64,000 bases of DNA, taken from assembly GCA_021234155.1 (NCBI GenBank), contig JAJEKV010000056.1, positions 5,828,932 through 5,892,931 on the forward strand, read 5' to 3'. Position 1 is the first letter of the stretch. Each line of letters opens with the position of its first letter. Under the pieces are notes generated by a model. The model made no database searches and was not told the origin of the DNA. It saw nothing but the letters and a program-made list of their open reading frames with translations. This document shows positions 10,595-22,538 of the stretch, piece after piece. A program made the position numbers and the translations under genes. Source of the stretch: Isoetes taiwanensis. Its lineage: Eukaryota; Streptophyta; Lycopodiopsida; Isoetales; Isoetaceae.

Positions 10595-11105
10595 TGTCAT
10601 GAACCTATGCGAAAACAAGAAAAATACTTGGAAAATATGCAAGAAATACGGAGGAAATACGCCAAGATCGGCAAAGAATCTAACATATGAACAAGAATCA
10701 GGAGTATAATGGCCCGAAGGCAAGCACGAACACGAGACAGATGCCTAGAAGGCTCAAGACTGGCTTTGAACCGGAATGGTTCGACAAGAAGGAGGTGCCA
10801 TATCTAGGCCAACGGTCAGGATCGCGTCACTCCAATGGATGAGATCATGTCAAGTATCATGCATGCATGTAGGTCCTAAAATATTCTAGAACCTCCTAGA
10901 AACAGCCCCGCATATGAGAAAAGCATGAAGGAATGTCTACAACAAATATTGGTAGCGCACTTGGTAAAGGTGCGTGACTTGCAACTAGAAGGTTGCAAGT
11001 TTGGGCCCTGTCTTGTGCAACTACTCTTTTGCATTCATGTGACGACCATCTTTTGCACATACGAGTATAATATTCGTATGATACGAATATCCTATGGTCA
11101 TCACA
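10595..11105 (-). mobile_element. Ty3 chromovirus LTR, copy C
   Basis: A 511-bp LTR in minus orientation homologous to LTRs A and B. On the minus strand it is preceded by the polypurine tract (11106-11120) and the end of a chromodomain frame, so it is the 3' LTR of a third, mostly deleted element. It keeps the roughly 20-bp segment missing from LTR B and so is closer to copy A there. It also contains the antisense tRNA-like block (hairpin arms 10977-10985 and 10992-11000). Confidence 0.9.
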
Positions 11106-11256
11106 CCATCCCCCTCCTACGACAGTGACGAGTCCTCGGAGTTGAGGCCAGAGTACTCAAACTTGGCTTATCCGAGTAACGTCGGTGAAACTCTGCAATT
11201 TTATCAGGAGCATTAGTCAGATTCTTGGCAGGCTCCCAGATTCTATCACTTGGAAC
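11106..11256 (-). pseudogene. Ty3 chromodomain remnant of copy C
   Basis: The minus strand reads P-S-D-R-I-W-E-P-A-K-N-L, then A-P-D-K-I-A-E-F-H-R-R-Y-S-D-K-P-S, then a basic tail up to the polypurine tract. This is the second half of the same chromodomain as in copy B. The first half is lost; unrelated sequence begins near 11257. Confidence 0.85.
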
Positions 11257-11467
11257 AAGGTTGCATATTAAATGGGAGCAAATCATCTGGATGGGAGCAA
11301 AAGGAATATTCCTCAAAGATTCCCCCTTTTAAAAAAGAGATGGTAAATTGAGGTTAAAAAAAAAAAAGATATAAAATTGTATTTTGACCTCTCCAAAATA
11401 GCCCCTTTTTTGTGCGAATAGAGAACTGCCTGTGTCAAATTGACACTTTTCAACCAATTAGAATTTT
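11257..11467. other. Non-coding segment beyond LINE-1
   Basis: AT-rich DNA with an A-run near 11361. It should contain the 3' UTR of LINE-1 if that were intact, but the stem-loop and pentamer tail seen in the other LINE copies are not found, so LINE-1 appears to have lost its 3' end. Confidence 0.4.
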
Positions 11468-14400
11468 TCACAAGTATGTTTTCTCATCAATATTCTGTTG
11501 TGATTCTAAACATGTATCTCTATGTCGCAAAAGTTCAATCAAATAACTCCCCAGCATATCACTATCACATGTGAAGAGAGTCGGGAGATCTACATGGTCT
11601 ATCCCATATTTAACCCTTAATGTATCATATGCCACACATCGAAGTAATGTATGGTCCTCGTCCTCAACCTGATTTGTGTTACAGACTTTACAATATCTTT
11701 GATCTCTCGGTATGATATGCCCCCATCTACCTGTTTCCACCCCCAAGTGATGTGAGCTGAGACGGATCCTGCTAATGGTGTGCCTTTTCTGCATTGATAT
11801 ATTTGCCTGCAAATGTTTTGCTGCCCCCAAGTCCGGATTTATATTTTGTTTATGTAAGATCATCTTAGTCTTAGGCTACATCCATAGCTTCCTGTGTATC
11901 CGGCTAGAAAGCCATTGCCTTAGATTCAAATTGATTGATAGTATTTCATCCAGCTCAATATCCCATCTGGCCAGCCATTTTGCGGTATCATACCAAATCC
12001 CCTTCTCTTTACTGGATTTCAAGACCCTATGTGCAAGCCGAGACTCATCCTGGGCTAGTACCTTCTGGAAATATGTAACACATCTCAAAATTGCTTCTCC
12101 TTCAAGTGGCATGAGGACACTTTCTACTAACATCATTGGGTATGGTGTTTGGGTCTTGACCCCTAGCTCTAGTCTTAAAAACTTTTTCAAAACCTGCTCT
12201 ATATCATCCCATAGACATTGAGGCAGGCCTGGCCCCCAGACTTCGCACCCATACAAGAGCACACTCTGCACCAGGGATTGATACAATTTCACCTTAAGAG
12301 TCCAGGACCATAAATGTATTCTTCGACACATGCTCTGCAATGCATATAGTGCTCTTTGCCCTCCAGCAACTCGTTGTGTAATGCATGCATTCCACCTATG
12401 GTTTCTGCTGAAGATAAGACCCAAGTATTTGTAGGAATCGCACATAGTCACAGAATTTCCCTTATAGCTGAAAATTGGCCCCAACGACCATGATGTTTGT
12501 TTTGTCTAAATTTACCTGCATACCAGTCTGATCACAGAAAACAACCAATCCGTTTAAGTGTTCTTGCATATGCTCTTTTGTCCGTGCAAAGATGACCACA
12601 TCATCCGCATACATGAGTAACTGAACAATATATCCGTGTAATTCCATTCCTCCTGGGCAATTAGTGTTAAGCCAGGCTTCAAGGCTATCAATAAACAGGC
12701 CAAACAATGTGGGAGACAACGGGCATCCCTGTTTCACCCCAATATTGCTCTCTACTTGTGCTGAAATTTCAGATGAGAAGGGTTGTGACAGCTCCACCAG
12801 TACCTTTTCATAATGCGTTTGCACAGCTCCCCTGAGTTCCAGTTGCACATTAAGTGTTTCCATCCTCTCCCATAGTTTCATCCGAGGAACCTTATCAAAA
12901 GCTTTCTTGAAATCAACAAAAGCTATGTATACTGGTCTTTTTGTTCCCTTAACCTGGTCAAAAATTGTTTTCAGTACCAACAAATGGTCTAATGTGGATC
13001 TGCCATGTCTAAATCCTGCCTGTGTTTCAGCCCTCTTTTGGTTAACTTCTGCCCATGTGCTCAATTTCTTTTCCAAAATGCATGCAAAGAGCTTTGAGAA
13101 TAAGTTACTTACAAGAATTGTCCTGTAGTTGTTTGCTTCATGACGAGATCCTCCTTTATAGATCGGGACTATTCTGTTTCTGCTCCAATCAAATGGTAGA
13201 CCGTGTTCCAATGCTCGGTTAAACATGGTCGTCAATGTAGGAATGATACTTGGCCCTGCCCATTTGATGTGTTCTGCGCTAAGACCATTCAGGTCAGCTG
13301 CTTTGCCATTTGACAAAGAGGCAATCCCATCCGTGATATCTTCTTCTTTGAATAACAAGGTCGATCTGGTGCCTTCTATGTGAGGTATGTCAGCGTTATG
13401 GTACAAAGCTACAACATGTTGCCATAATTCTTGTGCTTCCAACGGGATATCAGCCTTGGTATGTTTCTTTAGTTCCTTCCAAAACAATTTAGGCTCTTCC
13501 AAATATCTTGAGCATAGGGTTTGCTGCTTGTTCCTGAGGTATTGTCTCTTCTTAGACCTCGTAACTTGTTTGTATTTCTGTTTGTAATATGTCTTAACAG
13601 ATTGATCACAAGTTTTCCACTGTTTTTTGGCATCTCGGCATGCTTGGTCGAACCATGCTTTGCATGGTAAACCCTTATGTGCTCTATGTGATGCAAAGAT
13701 TTCATGGGACGCAGCCCCCAAGATATGTACTAGTTGCTGGTTCATGGTGGACAGATCCTCTCCCCATTGTGTATGGGTCAACTGGTCTGCAACATAATCT
13801 CTGTATTGGACACGCAAGTGAGGTTTCAGAAAGTATCTCCCTTGCTTATGCTGTGTTTTTGGGGCAGGCTGCTGCATAACATTGAGCTGAAAATGCAATG
13901 GAGTGTGATCGGACTCCAATTCTTCATCTCCTATTGTGAAATCAGTGAGATCATGGGCTGTTTCTTCCGACATGGCTAAATAATCAACCGTGCTACGAGA
14001 TCTACAAGTGTTTTTCACGGTATGTGGAAATTTGTCAAGTCCATTGCAGATTATGAGCCCTGCGCTGCTACACAAAGAAAGGAATTTCCTGCCACTTCTG
14101 GTTATAGTTGGATCTCTGGATTGTCTTCTTTTTCCCAATATTTGCATTCCTCGTTCATCTACTTCCTCTAACCAGATCGGATCTTTATCCATTGTGTATG
14201 TGGTGGCTTGTAAATTACCAACCCGTCCGTTAAAATCTCCTACTAAGATGATCTTGCCCTGCTCCTGGAAGTGGATCAGATCTTGTTCCAATGTGAAAAA
14301 CAGGTCCTCATTTGATGCATCAGTCTCTGAATATGTTTTTGTACGCCTGGGTGCAAAGTAGCATACAGCCATATAATAGGAAATATGTAATCCCTTGATT

Positions 14401-14702
14401 TCTATCCAAATGTACCGACAATTCTTGTCTTTTCTGATACCAGTTATTATCTCCTTGTACTCTGGTCGTATAAAGCATGCTATCCCTCCATTTCCCATGT
14501 CTTTATCATTGAATCTTGCATTATGTACTGAGTATATCATCTCAAACCCCTCAATATCCGGAAGTGCATATAAGTCATGTTCTTTTGTTTCTACAAAGCA
14601 TATGACATCTACTTTCTCTAATATATCATACATGCTGATCACCTTGTCAATAGTCAGTCTATTGATGTTCCAGACTGCTATACGAAGGCCTCCTGCGTCT
14701 CC
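11468..14702 (-). pseudogene. LINE-1 ORF2: EEP endonuclease-RT-zinc finger
   Basis: This is the non-LTR retrotransposition enzyme, which nicks the target and primes reverse transcription from the nick. From the 5' side: exonuclease-endonuclease-phosphatase domain with V-W-N-I-N, V-E-T, V-G-D-F-N-G-R, T-V-D-Y-L and S-D-H-T-P-L; then RT with G-G-S-R-H-E-A-N-N-Y-R, V-D-F-K-K-A-F-D-K-V-P, K-Q-G-C-P-L-S-P and the catalytic Y-A-D-D-V-V-I-F. The endonuclease and RT are one open frame of about 726 codons to 12462. A frameshift near 12475 leads into S-Y-K-Y-L-G-L and W-G-P-G-L; another near 11870 leads into the C-terminal C-K-V-C...H-T-L-L-R-C zinc motif. The first in-frame ATG is late, so translation probably starts upstream; the frame is continuous with ORF1 across a TAG (14703-14705). 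Confidence 0.9.
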
Positions 14703-15166
14703 CTATTCGAGAACGGCTTTCCCTTTGACCCATTTCACGTTCTGGTGATTTGCCTTTGCTTCCTTAAACTTTGTCATCTCGATTTTCTTTTCTTGCAGCT
14801 GTTCTTTTGTGAGGTCGTCATTGACCCACATAAATTTTCCTTTCAGATTATGTCTATGTTTCAAGACTTGAAATCGATCTTCTCGGTTTGCAAATTTCAC
14901 AAGGACATGTCGTGTGCCATGTTCTTTCTTGCCAATTCTAAAAGCTTCCAGACACCCTGCTTCAACTTGCATTTCCTCTGTGAAGAACTTCATAACAGCT
15001 GCCTTGGTATCTTCTTTTTCTTTCTCAGGAAGGCCTACGATACGAAGATTTAATGCTCGTTGTTTTCTTTCCTGGGTCTCCACATAGTTTTCAAATGCCT
15101 GTTTCAGCTCAGATAGTTTTGCATCATGGTCAAGATCTTCATCCTGTGTCTCCTTCAGATCTCTGA
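14703..15166 (-). pseudogene. LINE-1 ORF1 (5'-truncated)
   Basis: The minus strand encodes a nucleic-acid-binding ORF1 protein. A charged coiled-coil-like helix (A-F-E-N-Y-V-E-T-Q-E-R-K-Q) precedes R-A-L-N-L-R-I-V-G-L-P, then H-V-L-V-K-F-A-N-R-E-D-R-F and W-V-N-D-D-L-T-K-E-Q, the pattern of L1-type ORF1p RNA-recognition and C-terminal domains. It ends G-K-A-V-L-E-TAG and the same frame goes straight on into ORF2. The 5' part is missing: at 15167 the sequence becomes (CT)n on the coding strand and then the 3' end of LINE-2. Confidence 0.85.
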
Positions 15167-15184
15167 GAGAGAGAGAGAGAGAGA
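15166..15184. repeat. Short (GA)n tract between LINE-1 and LINE-2
   Basis: About nine GA dinucleotides. On the minus strand it reads (CT)n and directly joins the 3' end of LINE-2 to the truncated 5' end of LINE-1. Confidence 0.9.
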
Positions 15185-15213
15185 TGAAATGAAATGAAAT
15201 GTTGTATTTATTA

Positions 15214-15242
15214 CGTCTGTAGACCACCAGGTCTATGAGACG
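15214..15242 (-). other. LINE-2 3' stem-loop
   Basis: On the minus strand an outer stem CGTCT/AGACG encloses an inner stem AGACC/GGTCT with a tgg(t) loop. The same nested hairpin occurs at 26748-26777, 30682-30715 and 34171-34200 with pairing kept. It sits just before the tail, where the element RT would recognise its own RNA. Confidence 0.75.
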
Positions 15243-15289
15243 ATCAATGTACATATTCAACGTTATAAAAGATATCCTCTAATGCATCT

Positions 15290-18200
15290 TCTGACAAGAA
15301 TGCATTAGACTCTTCCCATCTCTCATCATGTATAACATTACAATCTTTAATACTCATTAACTGCTCTTCTCTCAGATCAATATTTCATTCAAGTATTTCC
15401 CAATGTGATGTCCGGGCATATCAAAGAATTCCAAAGAAAGAGTTTGAATGGATCTTTGTACTTATCTCGAATCCCCGAGTATGATCGGGCACCTTACGAT
15501 GACATGTAATTCATCTTCTACTTCTCCCATATTGCATACTTTGCAAAATCTCAATTCATGGGGAATATTACTCCAACGTCCTACTTCAACCCCAAGCCTA
15601 TGGGAGCTAAGCCGCATCCTGCTTATCATCCGCATGCGGGCGCCAAAAGACACACCTTCCTTGAGGTATTTGGCCTCTTGGAGGGGATTTATATCTTGTC
15701 TATAGAAATGTTTTTTTTTTCTCCGGGACTCTCCAGCTTCTTCTAATGAGGTGCTCATGCACCCACTCTCTTAGATTGCCCTTATTCTCACGTATACCAT
15801 GAATGTCCATCCCCCACTTCCTCATCCATTCCCTAATATCTGAGTACCATCCCTTGTCTCTTGTTTCTTCTAATGCTAGCCTTGGTAAGCTATCTTCTGG
15901 CATATCAAATAGCAACTTAGAGAGATATGTAAGCGTTCTGCATAGGGCTTCAGCCTCTAGTGGCATCATGCCACACTCTACAAGCAGCATATCATATGGA
16001 GTTTGAGCTTTAGTACCCAATTCTGTTCTCAAGAACTTCTTCTGCACTTTCTCAACCTTTTTCCAGGATTCTACAGATAATCGTGGCCAGGGTAGCCCTT
16101 AAGCCCAAATTTTTATAGGTGTAATTTAGAATGTGAGGCGAATCTTAGCTTTTTTCGATTAGTTATGTTGGCGATTTTGTTTTGGGCTTCAATTTGAGTT
16201 GTAGCAACCTTGGCGAATCTTTCATCCATCAAGCGATGGAATATATACTTTTTTCTCAAGTAAAATTTGGGTCTACAATATATATTTGTTATGTCCATAC
16301 ACAGTTGTAAGCGTAATGCCCACATAATGAATATACATGTTACCAGACATTGGCATATGATTGTAAATCTCAATAGCTCCACACTAAGGGCTAAACAACA
16401 AGAAGTACACAAACTTAGCCGAGGCATGATTGCATATTATGGTGGGCAAGCACAAACCGATTTGATTTCAGTCGTCTTTTTAAGATTGGATAAACAACAT
16501 ACCAAAAGCAAAAATACTCCAGTATTGCATACCTGGATGTTGGAACCGGATCATGAAATCCATATAACATGCATGGTTTTTTCCCTTTCCTTTTTTTTTT
16601 CTTGGAGGTAAATGGCAATTCTAAAAAACTCACCAAGAATAGAATTCGTATTAATTTTACATGATTTTAGGAGGTTAAGGGGCGATTTTGGAATAACTAC
16701 CAAGAATAAAATTCACATGGGGGCGAATCCAAGAATCCATCATTTAATGATGTAGGCTAACTTATGAGTGGAGGGAGAAAATTTCGTAGACAAGGTGGCG
16801 ATATTTTATTGGCACCACTTCTAATTGATCCTACTCAACAATAGTGAAAAAAAATGCAAATGTCCAAAAAAATAGCCTTTTGGCGATATTTCGAGCTTAA
16901 GGGCTACCCTGATCCCGGCCCCCATACTTCATACCCATAGAGCAAAACTATTTGGACCAGCACTCGATATAATGTATGCTTCAGGCTAAAGTCCCATATT
17001 TCTGCTTTTCCACTTTTACGCTGCATGCTATATAGTGCTTTCAGGCCTCCATTTACTCTATGCTCAACAGCAGAGTTCCAGCTATGCCCCTTGTCCACAT
17101 GTATCCCTAGATACTTATATGAGGTGACAATTTCCACAGGTTCTCCATGATAGAGGAATTTAAGATGATCTACTTTATTTGTCCCAAATACCATCATCTT
17201 AGTCTTTGACATATTTACCCTCATACTTTTCTGTTCACAGAAATGTGCCAGCGCATCTAAATGCTTCTGCATGCCTTCCACTGAACGGGAAAGAAGAACA
17301 ACATCATCAGCATATAAGAGCAACAGAACCATGCATCTAAACAATGGGGTCCCCTCCCCGCCATATTCGGACATCCAAGCCTGCAGTTGGTCTATGAATA
17401 GGCCAAATAGTGTGGGCGACAATGGGCACCCTTGCTTCACTCCAATATTACTTTCTACCACATCTGCGCATTGCTCAATGTAGGGGGATGATAGCTGTAC
17501 CAAAACTTTATCATAAAGTATCTTCACTGCATGTCTAAGCTCAATTGGTAGCCCTAGGGCCTCCATTCTCTCCCATAAATTACTACGAGATATTGTGTCA
17601 AATGCCTTAGCATAATCAACAAAAAGAGCATAAAGGGGTTTTTTCTTACCCTTAACCGAATCAACCATAGCTCGCAAAGTAACCAAATGATCAACTGTAG
17701 ATCTTTTTTGTCTAAAAAGCACGCTTTGTCCAATTGGCTCTAACATTATGTTTTTCAGCCCGGTGCTCAATTTACAATTCAGCATAGCAACAAATAATTT
17801 GGCATATAAACTATTAACCAGAATCATTCGGTAATTTCCAGGATCATTCTCATCTCCAGCTTTATGCAAGGGGATAACTTCGTTCACCGCCAAGTCTTGA
17901 GGAAACCCTTTGCGCAAAACATTGTTAAATAATGACAACAATGCAACATGTATTGAGTTACCTGCCCATTTGAACATTTCAGCTACCAGCCCAATTGAAT
18001 CAACCCGCTTTCCGTTGGCAAGATGACTTAACCCTTCTTCTAAGTCTTCCAAATCAAAGCACCAGCCTACATCCCGTAAGTCAATATTATCGACATTGGC
18101 CTCAAGGCATGTGATACGACTTCGCGACTTGGCTTACTAAAGCCATGGTTTCAGTGGGGTCTCCCTGCTTCATCTTAGGCTTAAGCTCATTCCAGAATTT

Positions 18201-19422
18201 TTTGGGATCTGCTATAGTGTCACGGATCAGCTCCTGCTGTCTCTGATACACATACTTTTTCTTTTTTGATTTCGTAAGTGCAAAATATTCTTTCTTTAAT
18301 CTCTGTCTATCTTCCCCCCTTGCCTGCTTAAATGCCTCTCTTTTTGCTCTACAAGACGCATCAAACCAACTATTGCATGGCAACCCCTTCATCTTTCTGC
18401 GAGAGACAAAACAATCAGTGGAAACATCTAGAACTAACTCTGCAATCTTGTCACTTAATTTATCAGTGTCGCTGGGCCAATTTGTTGTGGAGGCTCTTGC
18501 CTCACACTTCTTCATATAGCTTTCCACTTTATGATATTTCATACATATGCGAGGCTTAGAGACACAACGTGCCTGGTGGCATGTGTAATTCTTGGTGCTT
18601 AACACAACCGTTATCGGTGTATGATCTGAGATCTTTTCCATCTCTTCCCCTATAGACATATGTAACACCTGTTCTGCAAACTGGGATGTAGCAAGAACGA
18701 GATCAACAACACTTGCATTTCTGCATGTGCACTTACCCGTGCACTGAAACCTCTCGTGTGCCATTATAAACCAATAAATCAAGCCCGCTGCACATATTAA
18801 GCACATGGTTGCCTTGGGGTGTAGGCCATCTTATTCTATCTGTCGTGGTTCTACTCCATCCTTCCTGGGATACTTCCTTATCATCAAGCATCTCAACCCA
18901 TACGGGATCCCCTTCCATGCTAGCGATAGCTGCTTGTTTGGTAGCAATGCACCCGTTGAAATCTTCTAATAAGAGAACATCACCATCCGGCGAAGAATGA
19001 AAGCACATCCCGTTCTAAGCTAAAAAGGGGTCATCCCGATCCGGGTGGTCCGAGTCATAACCGGTGATTCTCTCGTGAGGAAAGTAACATCCCGCCACAA
19101 AGATCTTACCTTTCTGGCCGTGTAACTCCACCCAGATATGTTGCAATGATCCTCTTTCATTCATTATTTTCACCAGGTGTTTTATGCCTGACCTTACATA
19201 GCATGCAATCCCGCCATGTCCTTTTAGGCACCAGCCTTTATTGTGCCAAACGGAGTGCAACAGTGTAAACCCATGTATGTCTGGTAAACCTTTTTCTTCA
19301 TTTTCACAAGTTTCTAAGAAGAACAAAACATCTACATTTGAAAATAGATCATCTACTACATCTATTTTATACTGACTAATAGAATTTATGTTCCAACACA
19401 TTATCCTAGTGGTCTCAAATAC
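15290..19422 (-). pseudogene. LINE-2 ORF2 (interrupted by hAT MITE)
   Basis: The frame begins right after the ORF1 TAG (19423-19425); the first ATG, at 19401, gives M-C-W-N-I-N, the start of the EEP endonuclease. Further blocks: L-E-T-C-E-N, L-L-L-E-D-F-N-G-C, V-V-D-L-V-L-A and I-S-D-H-T-P-I, then RT with G-D-E-N-D-P-G-N-Y-R, F-V-D-Y-A-K-A-F-D-T, K-Q-G-C-P-L-S-P and Y-A-D-D-V-V-L-L. The RT part (18052-16904) is one open frame. After W-G-P-G the hAT element at 16088-16911 splits the gene. The rest (16047-15462) ends with the zinc motif C-K-V-C...H-V-I-V-R-C. Several frameshifts lie in the endonuclease and near 15700. Confidence 0.88.
16088..16911. mobile_element. hAT-type MITE inserted in LINE-2
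   Basis: An 824-bp element with perfect 17-bp inverted ends: CAGGGTAGCCCTTAAGC at 16088-16104 and its reverse complement at 16895-16911. CAGGG ends are characteristic of hAT elements. The flanking 8-mers are ATCGTGGC (16080-16087) and ATCCCGGC (16912-16919), an 8-bp target duplication with two mismatches; the right copy matches the related LINE sequences. No transposase frame exists inside, so it moved with help from an autonomous relative. The divergence of the duplication suggests an old insertion. Confidence 0.85.
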
Positions 19423-20291
19423 CTATGCATTTTCTGGATTTTCCACCATGACCTTCCCCCGTCGCCAGTACGCTTTTTTCCCCGCTTGCCTTGCTTCCTT
19501 GAGGATCTGCACCTGTTCCTTGTACTCTTGAAAACTGGTTCTTAGTAAGATCATCATTGATCCGCATCTTCTTTCCCTTGAGCATGGTCTTCTTTTTTCA
19601 GATATATTAATCTTGTCTTCCTTTGATCTGAATTTGACAATAATGTGACGATCCCTATCGGTTTTGCTTGCCAATCCGAAATGCATCGTAGTGCCTCGAA
19701 TCTATCACCGCCAGTTCATTTTCACAAAAAGCCCGAACAATGTCTTTGGTCTTTTCTCGGTTCATTCGGTATGCCAATCAAACGGATGTTCAATGCTTTT
19801 CTCTCCTTTTCTTGCTCTTCTATAAAAGCCGATAATTGCTTTTGGATTCCAGAGATGTCCTTTTCTTCCCGCTCTTCTACATCATCTTCGCAATCACTAT
19901 CTTCACTCAAAACCTCTTGCTTGAAAGCTTCAAATTCTGCTTTAATTCCTTCTTGAACTGCTCTAATTCCATTATCATATTGTGGCCGACATTTCTCCAC
20001 TTCTCGCTTGCACATGAGCTAACAAGAAAGATTTCAAATCACTTACCATGATGTCTTCATAGACAGGGTTGAGAATTCCATGGCTGCCCTCATCTGGCCA
20101 ACGACATCTAACAGATCTTGCTTGGTCACTGTACCCTCTGGGGCGGGTCGATTTTTCTCGGAGCTTCCATTACGTGGAGGAAAAACCAGGTTCCCTCGCT
20201 TTTCTTGATATTTCCGGCTCCCCTGTTCCGGCACTGAGTCCGATGACGACCCAAATCCCTCGGTTCCCTCTTTTTGTTTACGCCACCCCAT
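19423..20291 (-). pseudogene. LINE-2 ORF1
   Basis: Begins M-G-W-R-K-Q-K-E-G at 20291, the only complete ORF1 start seen here, after a 5' UTR. A basic, Ser/Pro-rich N-terminal part is followed by Q-D-L-L-D-V-V-G-Q-M. A frameshift near 20030 leads to an acidic coiled-coil-like region and R-K-A-L-N-I-R-L-I-G-I-P. Another near 19700 leads to R-H-I-I-V-K-F-R-S-K-E-D and A-Y-W-R-R-G-K-V-M-V-E. It ends E-N-A-TAG with ORF2 in the same frame. The protein would coat LINE RNA. Confidence 0.8.
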
Positions 20292-20528
20292 CTACAAATT
20301 TCTTTTTGTCATTTGTCCTACTACCCGCCCATCCCATTACACAGTCCCGGAAAATGCCAATTACAAACTGTCAAACTGAATCAAAAGTAATGATGTTATA
20401 CACCGTTGGAAAGAGCTCGAAATAAGCTTTCCAACGAGCCCAACCCCGTTGCAATCGACCACAGTATGTGAGAGCTATGGCTTTCTCTGGTTACAGCCAG
20501 CCAGAAACCCTAGCACCTGGCTGTCCAA

Positions 20529-20690
<162 letters not shown>

Positions 20691-21122
20691 GCCGAGTTAG
20701 AGATGACGAGAGACAATACGAGAGAATACGAGAGATGAGAGATGGGGAGAGATGGGAGAGATGGGTCGAGGGAAAACCCAACTCTCACCTCGAGATGATT
20801 CGCCCCAACACAAACGTTAGGGGCGTTTTCATTGCCCACTAACCAAACAATTAGCCTTAATTTTCGCTGCCTGAAAAAACTGCCCGAAATGTTTCCCACA
20901 CCGAAAACCAGGGGCGCCATTTCCCCTGCTTCTTGATCTTCAAGGCCGCCCAATTCTTGCTCAGAGTATCCAATTTCTCGAAGCAATTAGCCGATTACGA
21001 TCCAGGTATTCATCAGATCACGCAGGCATTTGCATTATGTTTTTTGTGCATTCGTTCATTAAGTTCTGATCGTCAATCTCGTTTTATGTCGTCCTTATTC
21101 CCAATCAATTATTTGGATTCAG

Positions 21123-22283
21123 ATGTCTAAGGCCTCTCGATCTGCTTTGCCAGCAACCAGCAAGCCTTTCGTGCCTCCTCGGATTGAAAAAATGGCACCA
21201 AGAAGGACCCGGAAAATGAGAGGCCAGATCTCCATGGATGTGCAATTGGAGCCTAATTCTGAGCCAATTCCCTCTTCAAGACAGCCAAAAGAAAAGAGAT
21301 CCAAGCGTGTATTCAGCGAAATTCAGGCATCCTCTGATATTGTGAGTGCATCTTTAGAAACCGATTCTGCTTTGGCTATTGTTGTGCATGAGAAGGAAAA
21401 TTCGAAAGTGATAGACACAAAGAATAGGAAGTCCCCTGTGCAATGGACAGATCATGGTGTCTCCACATTCCTCAATCTCCTGAATGAGATGAAATTGGTA
21501 ACCGGAGGCACCCTCAACCTCTCCAACACACAATGGAGGGAAATTATGATGAAATTGCAGCCCTTTGTTGGGGGTTTAGTGGAGCTGAGACAACTACAGA
21601 ATAAGTGGGATAAGCTGCAAGCTAAATTTAAAGATGAGAAGGAGGCTTGTAGCCATACGTGTTCTCGAACCATCAACTTGGCGGTGGTATGACGTAATGG
21701 AAGAAGTGAAATATGGTGTTACCTCTCGATAATCCAATACCGTGTCTTTGGTGATGATGGTGATTTTGGCAATGAAGCTTTCGAGGTCGCGGACTTGCAC
21801 ACTAATTACTCGAGAATCTTTCATGAATGACCGGTTTTTGAAACTGTTGGAACAGATCGAAAGATTTGAAGACCACTTTGCTGATCCACCCAATTCAAAC
21901 AATGATGTGAGCGGGGAAATCCAAACAGTCCGGTGATGCGAAAAATTCCAATCAATAGAACACCAACGAAAAACCGATTGCATTCTTCAAGTCCTAGATC
22001 ACCGCATGTAATCATCACTGAGTTTGTGGAAAACCTACAAGTAGAAAGAAGTCCAGGTTGCGAGATAGATGAGGACATTGCATTGGGAATATCACAAATG
22101 GCAAGCACATTTGGGGACACCGAGGTGAAGAAATTAGATTTCCTCAAAGAAGAAAGTGCAAGAAAAATTGAGTTGATCGGGGAATTGGAAACAATAAGGT
22201 CCGCAAAACAAATTGAAAATTGCGAGTCCATGGCTGCAATGACTCAAAGCATATGTGAAATGACAAAGGAGACATTGCTTTGA
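21123..22283 (+). pseudogene. PIF/Harbinger ORF1-like Myb/SANT protein (frameshifted)
   Basis: The plus-strand frame starts with a basic leader (A-P-R-R-T-R-K-M-R-G), then V-Q-W-T-D-H-G-V-S-T-F-L-N-L-L-N-E-M and W-R-E-I-M-M-K-L, followed by Q-L-Q-N-K-W-D-K-L-Q-A-K-F-K-D-E-K-E-A-C. This is the trihelix Myb/SANT-like domain of plant Harbinger accessory proteins, which bind element ends and bring in the transposase. After 21690 the frame shifts; R-W-Y-D-V-M-E-E-V-K and later helices (E-I-D-E-D-I-A-L-G-I to T-K-E-T-L-L) continue in other frames to a TGA at 22281. It is broken by several frameshifts and stops. Confidence 0.7.
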
Positions 22284-22538
22284 AATTGCCAAACTTGCTG
22301 CCAACAAGAAGGAATAAAGGTTCGTTTTCAGTTATTTGCTTTTTTGAAATTCTTTTTTGGAACTGTCTCAAAACCCACCAGTATTCTTAAATATTAAAGA
22401 AATTGTACAGCCCTGTTTTTTTAGTATTAAATATTGCCTACTAGTCACGATCATCCAAATTCGTAAAGGCTACTTAAGCTTCCTCCAATTCTTGCATGCA
22501 AGCCTATTGACAGAAATGGAGAGAGTCGTGAGCGTAAA

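Noticed and set aside
12462-14642. Group II intron or retron reverse transcriptase
   Set aside because: The RT is fused to an EEP endonuclease and preceded by an L1-type ORF1, which is diagnostic of non-LTR retrotransposons.
12907-14748. Plus-strand ORFs of 60-123 codons
   Set aside because: They are antisense shadows of LINE-1 ORF2, whose minus-strand frame carries all endonuclease and RT motifs.
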